Notes under the pieces: model-generated | Seen by the model: only the letters and a program-made list of their open reading frames with translations | The model's database searches: none | Told to the model about the DNA's origin: nothing | Assembly (NCBI RefSeq): GCF_018698455.1 | Contig: NZ_JABIOQ010000039.1 | Span: 1 to 64,000, forward strand | Reading direction: 5' to 3' | Source: Sulfurimonas sp. | GTDB lineage: Bacteria > Campylobacterota > Campylobacteria > Campylobacterales > Sulfurimonadaceae | DNA length: 64,000 nucleotides | Part shown: piece after piece, positions 27,045 through 37,294 of the stretch | Numbering within the stretch: position 1 is the first letter of the stretch | Layout of the letters: every line of letters begins with the position of its first letter | Position numbers and translations under genes: made by a program

Positions 27045-28553
27045 CTAGTATCCGCTGTTATAAACATATGTTGTAACAAACTCTAGTATAGGGTTTAGTG
27101 CTACAAAAGCAAATATAGTTCCTATAAGAGAAAAACCAACAATAGCTTTAGTAGCAGTTGTTGCATTCCCAACATATACTTCACCATTGCTATCAACAAC
27201 TGGTTCTTTCATAAACATAAATACTATTAGTTTAATATAGTAATATCCAGCGATTGCAGAGTTTAATGCCATTATAAGAGCAAGCACAGTGTATCCTCCA
27301 GTAACAGCAGAACTAATCATATAAATCTTACCCCAAAAAAGTGCAAATGGTGGTAAACCAGCGAGACTTAACATAAAAATAGCCATCACAACTGCTGCAA
27401 TTGGAGATGTTTTTATCATGCCTGAGAACTTCTCAAAACTATGGTCACTTTTTTGATACCCTGGTAACTCTTTTTGACGAGACATCCATAACATTGTAAA
27501 TGAACCTAAGTTAGTGAAACTAAAAAGAATCCAGTAAAGGAAAAGTGCTGAGTTTGATTGTGTAGTTCCTATTAGGATAGCAGCCATTACAAAACCAGCA
27601 TGAGATATTGAACTATATGCAAGCATACGCTTTACATCTGATTGAACTAAAGCCCAAATATTTGCAGCTGTCATAGTAATCACAACCATCGCATAAAGAA
27701 CAACTTCTAGCCAAACAACATTACTATGAATCAAGAACTCAAAAAGTCTCATTGCCACTACAAATGCAGCGATTTTAGGAACGATTGACATGTAACCAGC
27801 CATTGCAGCTGAAGAGCCCTCGTAAACGTCAGGAGTCCAAGTATGAAATGGTACTAAAGAGAGTTTAAATCCAAATGAAGCAAGCATGAAAACTACAGCT
27901 ACTAAAACATAGCCTATATCTGCATATTCGTTTGCTGCTAGCACTGTTGCTATTTGATTAATCTCTATGGAACCAGTAAGTGCATAAAATACCATTGAAC
28001 CAAAACTATAGAGACCAGCAGCTAATGCACCCATTGTAAAGTACTTGACAGCTGCTTCAAATGATTTATCACGGTTATGAAGTGCTATAAGTGTATAAAG
28101 AGCTAAAGATGCTGTTTCTAATCCAACAAAGATAAGAATTAGATTATCACTAGCAACCATAAACTGAAAGCCACTAATCATAAATAAGAAAAGTGCAAAG
28201 AATTCAGGATATGAATATTCATGAAATATCTTCTTACTAAGAGCAAGTGCAATGAAGAAAATAGAAGCACCAACAATAATATACTGAGAAAGTATAGCAA
28301 GACCATCAATAAGCATGACATCAAATACACCAAGCATAATACCGTCTTTAGCGAAAACACCACCTGCGTTTAACAAAGCAATAAAATCTAAAAGTAAGAA
28401 AAGTATACTTATCATTACATAAAGAGTCTTATCCAGACCACCTTTGAAGATGTCTATAATTAAAATTAAAAGTGCACCTACTATTGGAATAATCATTGGT
28501 GCTAGAGTCATTAAGTTCAAAGACTCTAGAGAAACATTTACAGGACTTAACAT
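27045..28553 (-). CDS. nuoN: NADH-quinone oxidoreductase subunit N
   Basis: The 502-residue integral membrane subunit has about 14 membrane segments and belongs to the Mrp-antiporter-like proton channels of complex I. The motif PFHTWTPDVYEGSSAAMAGY and the lysine-bearing helix after it are conserved. The start overlaps the nuoM stop by one base. It is the last nuo gene, followed by pflA. Confidence 0.95.
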   Translation of the reverse strand: MLSPVNVSLESLNLMTLAPMIIPIVGALLILIIDIFKGGLDKTLYVMISILFLLLDFIALLNAGGVFAKDGIMLGVFDVMLIDGLAILSQYIIVGASIFFIALALSKKIFHEYSYPEFFALFLFMISGFQFMVASDNLILIFVGLETASLALYTLIALHNRDKSFEAAVKYFTMGALAAGLYSFGSMVFYALTGSIEINQIATVLAANEYADIGYVLVAVVFMLASFGFKLSLVPFHTWTPDVYEGSSAAMAGYMSIVPKIAAFVVAMRLFEFLIHSNVVWLEVVLYAMVVITMTAANIWALVQSDVKRMLAYSSISHAGFVMAAILIGTTQSNSALFLYWILFSFTNLGSFTMLWMSRQKELPGYQKSDHSFEKFSGMIKTSPIAAVVMAIFMLSLAGLPPFALFWGKIYMISSAVTGGYTVLALIMALNSAIAGYYYIKLIVFMFMKEPVVDSNGEVYVGNATTATKAIVGFSLIGTIFAFVALNPILEFVTTYVYNSGY

Positions 28554-30103
28554 TAGTGCCCCTCCTTCATTGAAGTTTTACTAATAACAACACCAGATAC
28601 ATTAGGTATTCTTAGTTTTGCCTCTTCACTTGTAGCTTTGTTGTGCATAAGTTGTACAACTGCTTCAGCTGAGTTATTAATAGGTCCTAAAACAGGCTTA
28701 GGATAAATACCTAACCATATAGTAATCATGGCTAATGGGATAAGAGCTAAAAGCTCACGTTTATTTACATCTGGAAGATTTCTATTTTCTTCTATTGTAA
28801 CTTCACCAAAAAACATCTTTTTATATGCGGCTAGCATATAAATAGCACCAACAATAATTGCAATACCTGCAAGTAGAGTTAATATATGAGATTGCTGATA
28901 AAAACCAAGAAGGCTTAAAAATTCCCCAACAAAGTTAATTGTAAGAGGCATACCAACAGAAGCCATCATCATAAGACCAAAAATAGTTGCGTATCTAGGC
29001 ATAACCTTGGCTAAACCACCAAACTGATCCATCATCTTAGTATGACGTCTTTCATAGATAACACCAACAAGTAAGAATAGAGCACCTGAAACAACACCGT
29101 GAGCCAGCATTAAAAATACTGAACCAGAGATACCCTCAACGTTTAAAGCGAAAGTTCCAAGAACGATAACACCCATATGTGAAACTGATGAGTAAGCAAC
29201 AACTTGTTTAACGTCTTTTTGTGCATATGCAACCATCGCAGTGTAAATAATCATGATAATAGCTATTATTGCTATTGGATACATAAAATAAACAGAAGCA
29301 TCAGGAAACAGTGGTAAAGAAAAACGGATAAACGCATATGTTCCCATCTTAAGTAAGATGGCCGCTAGTATTACCGAACCAATAGTTGGCGCTTGACCGT
29401 GAGCATATGGTAACCATGTATGAAATGGAAACATAGGAACTTTGATGGCAAAACCAACAAAGAAAGCTGCAAATAACCAAAGTTGAAAACTCTCAGGAAG
29501 TATAAGTCTATACCAATCAAGAATCGCAAAACTCCAAGTACCTGTTGCTTGATAAAAGAAGTAAGCCATAAAAAGCATACCAACAAGCATAACAAGAGAA
29601 CCTGTAAAAGTGTACAAAAAGAATTTAATAGAAGCATAGATTCTTCTTGGTCCACCCCAAGCACCAATTATATATAACATCGGTACAAGTGATAACTCCC
29701 AAAATACATAAAATACAATCGCATCTAATGCTGCAAATACACCTATCATAGTCATTTGTAAAAATAGAAGTGTAATTATCATGTTCTTTACATCTTTAGT
29801 ATCAGGTAATGAAGCGATACCAATCATTGTAAAAAATGCTGCTAAGATTATAATGAAAAGAGAAATTCCATCAACACCTAAGATATAATTAATTCCAAAA
29901 GCAGGAACTAAAGGAAGGTGTTCCATAAACTGCATACCAGATACATTGTTATCAAACGCGAACCATAACCATAGTGATAATGAAAATTCTATAACACCTA
30001 CAGCTACACCATATGCTCGCATACTATCTTTATGAACCATAAATCCAAAGATACCCGCAACCATTGGGAAGAAAATTAAAATACTTAAAATATGATCTAA
30101 CAT
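28553..30103 (-). CDS. nuoM: NADH-quinone oxidoreductase subunit M
   Basis: The 516-residue antiporter-like membrane subunit of complex I has the channel glutamate region (FWELSLVPMLYIIG) and FPFHTWLPYAHGQAPT. It moves protons at the distal part of the membrane arm. The C-terminus carries a short soluble tail. The gene is separated from nuoL by only 3 bases and overlaps nuoN by one base, so the three large channel subunits are translated from one message. Confidence 0.96.
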   Translation of the reverse strand: MLDHILSILIFFPMVAGIFGFMVHKDSMRAYGVAVGVIEFSLSLWLWFAFDNNVSGMQFMEHLPLVPAFGINYILGVDGISLFIIILAAFFTMIGIASLPDTKDVKNMIITLLFLQMTMIGVFAALDAIVFYVFWELSLVPMLYIIGAWGGPRRIYASIKFFLYTFTGSLVMLVGMLFMAYFFYQATGTWSFAILDWYRLILPESFQLWLFAAFFVGFAIKVPMFPFHTWLPYAHGQAPTIGSVILAAILLKMGTYAFIRFSLPLFPDASVYFMYPIAIIAIIMIIYTAMVAYAQKDVKQVVAYSSVSHMGVIVLGTFALNVEGISGSVFLMLAHGVVSGALFLLVGVIYERRHTKMMDQFGGLAKVMPRYATIFGLMMMASVGMPLTINFVGEFLSLLGFYQQSHILTLLAGIAIIVGAIYMLAAYKKMFFGEVTIEENRNLPDVNKRELLALIPLAMITIWLGIYPKPVLGPINNSAEAVVQLMHNKATSEEAKLRIPNVSGVVISKTSMKEGH

Positions 30104-30106
30104 ATA

Positions 30107-32032
30107 CTAAACTCCTAAACCTGATAAGATTGTAGTAATCTCACCAGAATATCTAACTGATAGTCCAAAAACTACAGCTAATGACAGAAGTACGATTGTA
30201 CCTGCTACCATCCATTTTAACATTGTAGATAAGTTTCCACTCTGCATATCTCTTGTATTTTCACCCGTTGCATGAATTAGACCAGCTATTCCATCAACTG
30301 TAGCATCAACAATTTTTTGATCAACTTTTTCCCAAAGAATAGTTGAAAGTTCTCTATAAGGTTTAACTAAATACTCTTCGTAAAAGTAAGGAATGTAGTA
30401 TTGGTTAATTAATAATTTATATGCAAAACTATTTTCCATTTTACTAGTTCCATCTGGAACTTTAATACTTGGACTCATGTACTTTTTGTAAGCAAAGAAA
30501 ATAGAAGCAATAACAAAAAGTTGAGTTCCAATAGTCATAATCCAGTAAGCAACTTGTGAATGTACATGGTACTCTGTAGCTGGTAAAAGCTGAGTAACCA
30601 TTTCAAAGTATGGCATTTTAAATGTAAATCCTGCAATGATTGCTAAGATTAAAAGAGGACTCATAGCAACAAGCATAAACTTATATGCTTCATGAGGATG
30701 AAAACCTAATGCAGTATGTCTATCTTCACCATGGAAAATAAGTGCAATGATTCTAAATGAATAAAATGCAGTTAAACCGGCAGTTAAAAGAAGTACTGTA
30801 TAGATAATAAAATGATGATCAACAAATGCAACTTCTAAAATTAAATCTTTTGAGAAGAAACCAGCAAGTGGGAATATACCAGCAAGTGCAACTGAAGCTA
30901 ATGTCATCATTATCATCGTTCCCTTCATAGTCTTTCCTAAACCACCCATTTTAAATGGATCCAATTCATTACTCAAAGCATGCATAACATTACCACCACC
31001 AAGGAAAAGTAGTGCTTTAAAAAATGCGTGAGCCATTAGGTGAAATAGTGCAACCCAATATGCTCCAAGACCAGCAGCAGCAAACATATAACCAAGCTGT
31101 GAAAGTGTAGAGTAAGCGATAACTCTTTTAATATCACGGTTTACAAGTGCCATAGTTGCCGCAAATATTGCTACAAAAGCACCAAGACTTGCGATAAACA
31201 GTCCAACATTTGGAATCAGTGCATATAACTCATTTGAACGAACAACTAAATAAACACCAGCCGTTACCATCGTTGCAGCATGAATAAGTGCTGAAACTGG
31301 AGTAGGACCTTCCATCGCATCTGCAAGCCAAGTATGAAGTGGAAACTGAGCTGATTTACCCATTGCACCTATGAAAAGGAAAATTCCTATCCATGTAAGT
31401 GTCTCAGTATCTAGGTTTGCCATTGCAGCAAAAGCACCATCGTACTGAAGTGTTCCAGTATTCCAAAATACTAAGAAGATACCAATAAGCATACCAAGGT
31501 CAGCAACACGGTTCATAATAAATGCTTCGTTAGCAGCCCAAGTTGCGCTCTCCTTGTGATACCAAAAACCAATTAGTAGCCAAGAACAAAGACCAACACC
31601 TTCCCAACCTATGAAAAGACCAGCAAAGTTATCACTCATAACAAGAATCATCATTGAAAATACGAAAGCTGAAAGATAAGAGAAAAATCTATTAAAACCA
31701 GTGTCGTGATCCATATATCCTATTGAATAGATATGTACAATTGTAGAAACAAGAGTAACAACCATCATCATAGTAATAGAGATTTCATCAACAACAAAAC
31801 CAAAAGGAATGTAAAGGTTTCCAGTTTCCATCCAAGTCATTAACTCAACATGAACAATTTCTCCGCCACCTAAAACATGCGTTAAAAGAATAGTACTTGC
31901 AACGAATGCTGAGAATATTAATAAACTTGCAACAATTCCAACGAATTGCTTCTTTGGAGTAGCTGTAAAAAGTGCTGCAAAAAGAGAACTTACCAGAGGT
32001 GCAAAAAGTGCTATATATAAATATTTTTCCAT
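30107..32032 (-). CDS. nuoL: NADH-quinone oxidoreductase subunit L
   Basis: The 641-residue subunit is the most distal antiporter-like channel of complex I. It has FIGWEGVGLCSWLLIGFWY, HTWLADAMEGPTPVSALIHA and a long C-terminal extension that includes the lateral helix and last membrane segment. Length is close to E. coli NuoL (613). It lies 7 bases after nuoK. Nothing unusual is seen. Confidence 0.96.
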   Translation of the reverse strand: MEKYLYIALFAPLVSSLFAALFTATPKKQFVGIVASLLIFSAFVASTILLTHVLGGGEIVHVELMTWMETGNLYIPFGFVVDEISITMMMVVTLVSTIVHIYSIGYMDHDTGFNRFFSYLSAFVFSMMILVMSDNFAGLFIGWEGVGLCSWLLIGFWYHKESATWAANEAFIMNRVADLGMLIGIFLVFWNTGTLQYDGAFAAMANLDTETLTWIGIFLFIGAMGKSAQFPLHTWLADAMEGPTPVSALIHAATMVTAGVYLVVRSNELYALIPNVGLFIASLGAFVAIFAATMALVNRDIKRVIAYSTLSQLGYMFAAAGLGAYWVALFHLMAHAFFKALLFLGGGNVMHALSNELDPFKMGGLGKTMKGTMIMMTLASVALAGIFPLAGFFSKDLILEVAFVDHHFIIYTVLLLTAGLTAFYSFRIIALIFHGEDRHTALGFHPHEAYKFMLVAMSPLLILAIIAGFTFKMPYFEMVTQLLPATEYHVHSQVAYWIMTIGTQLFVIASIFFAYKKYMSPSIKVPDGTSKMENSFAYKLLINQYYIPYFYEEYLVKPYRELSTILWEKVDQKIVDATVDGIAGLIHATGENTRDMQSGNLSTMLKWMVAGTIVLLSLAVVFGLSVRYSGEITTILSGLGV

Positions 32033-32039
32033 TTTCTAA

Positions 32040-32348
32040 TTATCCTCTCATGCTTGTCATAGTATCTAAGTCTATTGAACCGTGGCGTTTGTGCCATAAA
32101 ATTAAAAGACCAAGTCCTACAGCTAGTTCAGAGGCAGCGATTGCAATTACAAAGAATGCAAACATCTGACCTGTTAAGTCGCCATAGTAGTGTGAAATCG
32201 CAGCAAATGCAACATTAACCGCATTGAGTAATATTTCAGTTGCGAAAAATAATAATAGAAGATTCTTCCTACGCATTACACCTACTAAACCAATAGTAAA
32301 GAGTATTGTCGATAGAACAAGATAGTGATTTAAACCTATTTCCATCAT
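32040..32348 (-). CDS. nuoK: NADH-quinone oxidoreductase subunit K
   Basis: The 102-residue protein has three membrane helices with conserved glutamates in LLLFFATEILLNAVNVAF and SELAVGLGLLI, which form part of the proton path in the complex I membrane arm. The start overlaps the nuoJ stop by 4 bases (ATGA). Length matches the family (about 100). Confidence 0.95.
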   Translation of the reverse strand: MMEIGLNHYLVLSTILFTIGLVGVMRRKNLLLLFFATEILLNAVNVAFAAISHYYGDLTGQMFAFFVIAIAASELAVGLGLLILWHKRHGSIDLDTMTSMRG

Positions 32349-32920
32349 GAAAGTACCTTTGTGTTAGCTGATGCATCTAAAAGTTCAATTTCTTCTGCAT
32401 TCATAAGAGTAAGAGATTTATCCATTTTCTTTCCTGCAAGTACAATTCCTGCAACCATTGCTACTAGAAGCATAACCGCTGCTACTTCAAAAGGAATAAG
32501 ATACTTCGTAAAAAGAACCATACCTACCTGTTGAGTATTACCAGCATCTTCTACCATTGGATAAAAAGCTGTCATATTTGTTGATACTAAAGGAGCTGCA
32601 AAAATAGCAACAATTAAAACTGCTGCAAATGTAGCAAATCCAACAACTATAAATTCATTTCCCTGTTTTTCTTTTACATCTCTTGTTGTATCAAAGAACA
32701 TCATACCAAAAGCATAAAGAGCCATTACTGCACCAGTGTAAACTATTATCTGAGCTGCACCTAAGAAATCAGCACCTAATATAAAGAAAAATGCTGAGAT
32801 AAAAATCATCCCTGCCGCTAATGCACTTAGTGCATATAGTGCTTGTGATGTTGTCACAGTTATATAAAACATTGCAATTGTTAAAAATGCAAATAAGTAA
32901 AATGCTATCGCTTCAAACAT
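32345..32920 (-). CDS. nuoJ: NADH-quinone oxidoreductase subunit J
   Basis: The 191-residue membrane subunit has five hydrophobic helices, with the conserved third-helix region GAAQIIVYTGAVMALYAFGM, where NuoJ undergoes the pi-bulge change in complex I turnover. The C-terminal tail of about 20 residues is polar. It lies 12 bases after nuoI and overlaps nuoK. Confidence 0.94.
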   Translation of the reverse strand: MFEAIAFYLFAFLTIAMFYITVTTSQALYALSALAAGMIFISAFFFILGADFLGAAQIIVYTGAVMALYAFGMMFFDTTRDVKEKQGNEFIVVGFATFAAVLIVAIFAAPLVSTNMTAFYPMVEDAGNTQQVGMVLFTKYLIPFEVAAVMLLVAMVAGIVLAGKKMDKSLTLMNAEEIELLDASANTKVLS

Positions 32921-32932
32921 AATCCAAACTCC

Positions 32933-33556
32933 TTAATATGATAGAGGTGATTTCTTAACACCTGCATCTTCATTTGGTGTAATCGCACCAAAACCTTCAA
33001 ACTCTTTTTGAGCATTTGCTTTCATCGTATCAATAGGAGTCAACATATGATCATAATCTATAAAACTCGCTCTTTGATCTGCTGCTATCTCATACTCACC
33101 ACCGTGTGTAATTGCAAGTTCAGGACAAACTTCAGCACAGTAACCACAGAAAATACAACGGCCAAGATTAATAGTGTAAGACGAAACCTCTTTACGAGAG
33201 TTTTCATCTATTTTTGTGTCCATACGAATACAATCTGAAATACAGATTTTTTCACATAATCCACAACCAATACATCTCTCAGCGTCAGATTCCCATAGTC
33301 TTTTCATTTCGTGTACTCCACGGTAACGAGGACCTATTGGCATCTTTTCAGCTGGATACGAAATTGTATGAATGTCAAATTTTATCATCTCTCTTAAAAC
33401 TACCCATAGACCAACAAAAAGCTCGCCTCTGAATGTTCTTTTAACTACACGTTGAAATTTACCCCAACCATCAGTTGGATAATCCTCTATATCTAGAAGG
33501 AAATAACCGTTTTCACTTACATTTCTATTATTAAATTGTTCATTATTCATTCTCAT
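32933..33556 (-). CDS. nuoI: NADH-quinone oxidoreductase subunit I
   Basis: The 207-residue peripheral subunit carries clusters N6a and N6b in two ferredoxin motifs, CIGCGLCEKIC and CIFCGYCAEVCP, which pass electrons to NuoB. An N-terminal amphipathic region (residues 1-60) contacts the membrane arm and is a little longer than in E. coli (180 residues in all). The start is read from AAGGGATT upstream of MRMNNEQF; a second ATG two codons on is also possible. Confidence 0.95.
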   Translation of the reverse strand: MRMNNEQFNNRNVSENGYFLLDIEDYPTDGWGKFQRVVKRTFRGELFVGLWVVLREMIKFDIHTISYPAEKMPIGPRYRGVHEMKRLWESDAERCIGCGLCEKICISDCIRMDTKIDENSRKEVSSYTINLGRCIFCGYCAEVCPELAITHGGEYEIAADQRASFIDYDHMLTPIDTMKANAQKEFEGFGAITPNEDAGVKKSPLSY

Positions 33557-33562
33557 AATCCC

Positions 33563-34552
33563 TTAAAACATCATCACTAGACCTGTGATTACAACATTAA
33601 TCACAGCTATAGGCATAAGTACTTTCCAACACAACCACATAAGTTGGTCAGGTCTAACATCTGGCCATGCAGCTCTTGTCCATAAAAAGAAGAAGAAGAA
33701 AAATGACATTTTACCTAGAAGTGCAAAAGCACCTAAAACTGAACCATCTCCAAAACCACCAAGGAAAAGAATAGGAATAACAAAAGAGATAAAGAACATG
33801 TTTGCATATTCACCAATGAAGAAAAGACCCCATCTCATACCAGAGTACTCAGTACCAAAACCATCAATAATTTCATGATCATTAGCTATAAGGTGAAACG
33901 GTGTACGTCCGGTCTCAGCAAAAGCAGCTATCCAAAATAGGATAAACGCAACAGGCTGTGACCATACTATCCATGAACCAATTCCATCAGCTTGATAATT
34001 ATTAAAATCAACGAGCGAAAGAGAACCAACCATCATAATAGGAGCAAGTGCAGATAAACCTGACACAACCTCATAAGAGATAAAAACAGCTCCAGCACGT
34101 GCAGCTGAAAGAAGTGAAAACTTATTTGCTGATGCCATACCACCAAGTAAAGGACCATAAAGACCTACAGCCATTACACCAAGAACATATAAAATTCCAA
34201 TATCAATATCTGCAATAATTGGATGCACTGTGTATCCAAAAAGTGTAAATTGTGGTAAAAATGGAATAGCCGCTGCTGCCATAAACGCAGTTGCAGCTGT
34301 TATAACAGGTGCAATTTTAAAGATTGGTGCAACAACATTTGCAGGAATAATATCTTCTTTTGTAAAGAGTTTAATACCATCTGCTGCTACTTGAAGAAGT
34401 CCATACGGTCCAACATTCATTGGCCCAAGGCGACGTTGCATAAATGCAAGTATCTTGCGTTCAAAGTATGTACCTATCCCTGCTAGTGCGGAAAACACTA
34501 GTAAAAGAATAACTACCTTTATAACTGTTTCTATTAAATATGCTGTATCCAT
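33563..34552 (-). CDS. nuoH: NADH-quinone oxidoreductase subunit H
   Basis: The 329-residue, eight-helix subunit forms the quinone site with NuoB and NuoD. The conserved loops RLGPMNVGPYGLLQVAADG and FAETGRTPFHLIANDHE are present. In the second loop, the usual RPPFDL(A/P)E is RTPFHLIAND, a variation I associate with this phylum. It lies 3 bases after nuoG and 6 before nuoI. Confidence 0.95.
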   Translation of the reverse strand: MDTAYLIETVIKVVILLLVFSALAGIGTYFERKILAFMQRRLGPMNVGPYGLLQVAADGIKLFTKEDIIPANVVAPIFKIAPVITAATAFMAAAAIPFLPQFTLFGYTVHPIIADIDIGILYVLGVMAVGLYGPLLGGMASANKFSLLSAARAGAVFISYEVVSGLSALAPIMMVGSLSLVDFNNYQADGIGSWIVWSQPVAFILFWIAAFAETGRTPFHLIANDHEIIDGFGTEYSGMRWGLFFIGEYANMFFISFVIPILFLGGFGDGSVLGAFALLGKMSFFFFFFLWTRAAWPDVRPDQLMWLCWKVLMPIAVINVVITGLVMMF

Positions 34553-34555
34553 AGA

Positions 34556-37054
34556 TTACACCTTCTCTATCGAAGCTGTGTTAAATCGGTAACCACCGAA
34601 GAGAGCTTCTGAATTTAATTTAGAATCAAAAGTAGGTAATAATGCTATATTACCTGCAATTTTGTTATCACTTACAATCATAGTAGTCACTTCACCCTGA
34701 GCCGTTTTAACCTTAACACTATCACCAGCATTAAAGTCAGAACCCTCAAGACTCTCTGCACTCATATAAAGACCAGCAACTTCATCTACACCAGTTGCCT
34801 TATTTGTAAACTCACTAAATTGTCTTACTGGGTTGGCTAAATAAACCAGACCCTCTTCTAAGTTAAGTGTCTCATCTATCTTCGTAACACTTTCATCATT
34901 AGAAACCCCAACAGAGTTTGAAACTAGTTCATAACCACGAATCTCTTCACCAGCATTTGTATAGTAGTTAGGTAAAGAGTCAAACTCTAGATTTGAAAAA
35001 CCTTTTGCTACTGGTAATTGAACTGTATAGTCAATAGTGTTTGTTGCGTTTAAGCCTAATGCGTTTGCTATGTCACTTAAAGTGTATCCGCCATAAGGTA
35101 AAGCAGCATTTGTAGGATTCACACGTTTATTAATAGACGTTAAAGTTCCCTCTTGCTGGTTAATTGCAGGCATGTCTAGGTCGCATGCGCTCGCCCCACC
35201 AAGTCCAGAGATAGTAAAGTCTGCTTGTGTGTTATAACCTATTGAGTAGCTTCCAGCTTCATCACAAAGTTCATTAATAAGTGCAACACCCAAAGAGTTT
35301 GTTAATGTTGGAATCATAACAAGTTCAAATTCAGAATATTTTTCAATTAATGCAACTAAACGAGCACAATTTCTAGAATTTGGATGATTATATAAATCTG
35401 CTCCAACGATAAGAGAAAAAGAATCTTTTTTCTTAAGAAGTTTTTCTAAAGTTTCATCAAAATCATCACCCATACCTAAGATAGATACGAGTCTATTATC
35501 ATCAATTTCAACTTCTTTACTTACTTTCTTAGGAACCATCTTAGATTTTTCTACTTCAACTTCTTCTTCTTCGCCAGTTTCTTCATTTACTTTCATTTCT
35601 TTAACGATTTCAATTACTTTTTCTTTAACAGTTTCAGTAACGGTTATAGTTTTTGCAGAATGAAAAGATGCTAGATACTCAACTATGTCAGTTGGTAGTT
35701 TTTCTTTGTCTGCAAAAAGGTCAAGGATTAAATAAAGTGCCGTTTCTTCTTGTAAAGGCTTATGGTTAATACTTACAATATTTTTACTCATATCAGAAAC
35801 AACAGTGTCAGCTACTGGGTGGAAATAAAGTGCCGCACCTTTGTTTACAGTTAACGAGTTGTTAAGCGAGTATCTTGCATTTGGGTTATCACTTTTAATA
35901 GCTGTACCAACACTTACTATAAAGTTAGTGTTTGCTACAGTTTTCAAGTCACTTCCATAAAGAGTTGTTCCACTGATTTCTGAGTAATCATTTAAGAAAG
36001 TTTGAAATGATTTTGCTTCATCATTAACAAGCTTATATCCGTGTTTGTCTTTAAGTGTTTCTAGTATAAATGCTTCTTCATTTGTAATTGTAGAAGTAAA
36101 CTTAATCGTATCTGCTTTTTTAAATGCTTCAATTGCCTTATTAAATGCTGTCTCATCTTTAGTAACATTTTCATTTTCATAATCAAAGCCATAACGACCT
36201 GCACCACAGAGTGAAACATAGTTCCATTCATTCATTACACGGTAAATTTTATCTTCAGAATTATCTACACTTGTATGTTTAACATCATAAGTTATTTGAC
36301 ATCCCGCAGAACAGTGAGAACATGTAGCTGGAACTTTATTTAATTCCCAAGCATTACTCTCATACATAAAGTCAGTATCTACAAGTGCTCCAACTGGACA
36401 AACAGCCGCACATTCTCCACAAGAAGTACAATCAAGAACATCTGTTCCATTAGTAAGACCAATAACAGACTTATTGAGTTTATTCCACATTGCATAAGCA
36501 TCTTTAGGCATTGTTTCTTTAAATCCACCATCGAGTGCATCAGCACCACGAGCAATAGTTTTTAAAGAGTTATCACCAATCATATCTTTACATACAGTTA
36601 CACAGCGTTCACAAACGATACAAAGACCCGGATCATAATGTAAGTGTCCCCAGTCATGAGAACTTCTATCAACATCTTTTACTGTATAGCTTTGTGAATC
36701 TACACCCATTTCTAAAGTATAGTTTTGTAGTTCACATTCACCAGACTGATCACAAACACCACATTGAAGAGGATGATTTACATCATAAACTTCCATAATT
36801 GCACGGCGTTCAGCCTCGATAGTTTCAGTTGTAGTTGTGATATTCATTCCGTCTTTAGACTTAGCATTACAAGCATACACTTGTTTACCATCAGCCTCAA
36901 CTAAACAAATACGACAAGCTAAAGTAGGACTACAGCGTGTCAAGTAACAAATGGCAGGTATATAGATATCATTTGCTCTGGCTGCATTTAATACAAATTC
37001 GCCTTCTTCAGTTTCAATCTCTTTACCATCAATATTTATAATTATTTTACTCAT
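34556..37054 (-). CDS. nuoG: NADH-quinone oxidoreductase subunit G
   Basis: The 832-residue subunit carries the N-terminal 2Fe-2S site (C36, C47, C50, C62), the His-ligated cluster (H94, C98, C101, C107), a 4Fe-4S site (C145, C148, C151, C155), a second one (C209, C212, C215, C219) and part of a further cysteine set (C245, C248, C252), followed by a degenerate molybdopterin-oxidoreductase body. A highly charged Glu/Lys/Val-rich insert lies at about residues 470-520. It follows the small NuoE-like gene by 14 bases. With no NuoF present, NuoG is probably the entry point for electrons from a soluble carrier. Confidence 0.94.
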   Translation of the reverse strand: MSKIIINIDGKEIETEEGEFVLNAARANDIYIPAICYLTRCSPTLACRICLVEADGKQVYACNAKSKDGMNITTTTETIEAERRAIMEVYDVNHPLQCGVCDQSGECELQNYTLEMGVDSQSYTVKDVDRSSHDWGHLHYDPGLCIVCERCVTVCKDMIGDNSLKTIARGADALDGGFKETMPKDAYAMWNKLNKSVIGLTNGTDVLDCTSCGECAAVCPVGALVDTDFMYESNAWELNKVPATCSHCSAGCQITYDVKHTSVDNSEDKIYRVMNEWNYVSLCGAGRYGFDYENENVTKDETAFNKAIEAFKKADTIKFTSTITNEEAFILETLKDKHGYKLVNDEAKSFQTFLNDYSEISGTTLYGSDLKTVANTNFIVSVGTAIKSDNPNARYSLNNSLTVNKGAALYFHPVADTVVSDMSKNIVSINHKPLQEETALYLILDLFADKEKLPTDIVEYLASFHSAKTITVTETVKEKVIEIVKEMKVNEETGEEEEVEVEKSKMVPKKVSKEVEIDDNRLVSILGMGDDFDETLEKLLKKKDSFSLIVGADLYNHPNSRNCARLVALIEKYSEFELVMIPTLTNSLGVALINELCDEAGSYSIGYNTQADFTISGLGGASACDLDMPAINQQEGTLTSINKRVNPTNAALPYGGYTLSDIANALGLNATNTIDYTVQLPVAKGFSNLEFDSLPNYYTNAGEEIRGYELVSNSVGVSNDESVTKIDETLNLEEGLVYLANPVRQFSEFTNKATGVDEVAGLYMSAESLEGSDFNAGDSVKVKTAQGEVTTMIVSDNKIAGNIALLPTFDSKLNSEALFGGYRFNTASIEKV

Positions 37055-37068
37055 TATATTATTCTCTC

Positions 37069-37293
37069 TTAATCTTTTTTAACTACGATAGTCCAGTCGA
37101 CTTCGTTAAACTTTAAAGAGTTCATAAGTTCAAAACCTGACTCTTTTACAATGTCTGCTGACTTTTGAACTGATGTGAAATCACCAATTTCAAAAAGAAA
37201 AATACCTACTTCGCCAGCTTTATGAGTAGCTAAAAGCTCTTTTAATCGTGGTTTAAAACCATCTTTTAGGTGTCTTAAATCATATCTTTTCAT
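37069..37293 (-). CDS. Small NuoE-like protein of Campylobacterota complex I
   Basis: The 74-residue protein begins MKRYDLRHLKDGFKPRLKEL and ends FNEVDWTIVVKKD, resembling the H. pylori HP1264 and C. jejuni Cj1575c proteins that occupy the nuoE position. It has no cysteines, so it cannot bind the 2Fe-2S cluster of classical NuoE. It lies between the nuoD/34-codon ORF and nuoG. It is probably a structural part of an alternative electron-input module. The comparison with HP1264 is from memory. Confidence 0.8.
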   Translation of the reverse strand: MKRYDLRHLKDGFKPRLKELLATHKAGEVGIFLFEIGDFTSVQKSADIVKESGFELMNSLKFNEVDWTIVVKKD

Positions 37294-37294
37294 A

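Noticed and set aside
37069-37293. Classical NuoE
   Set aside because: It is less than half the normal length and lacks all four cluster cysteines, so it is only NuoE-like by position.
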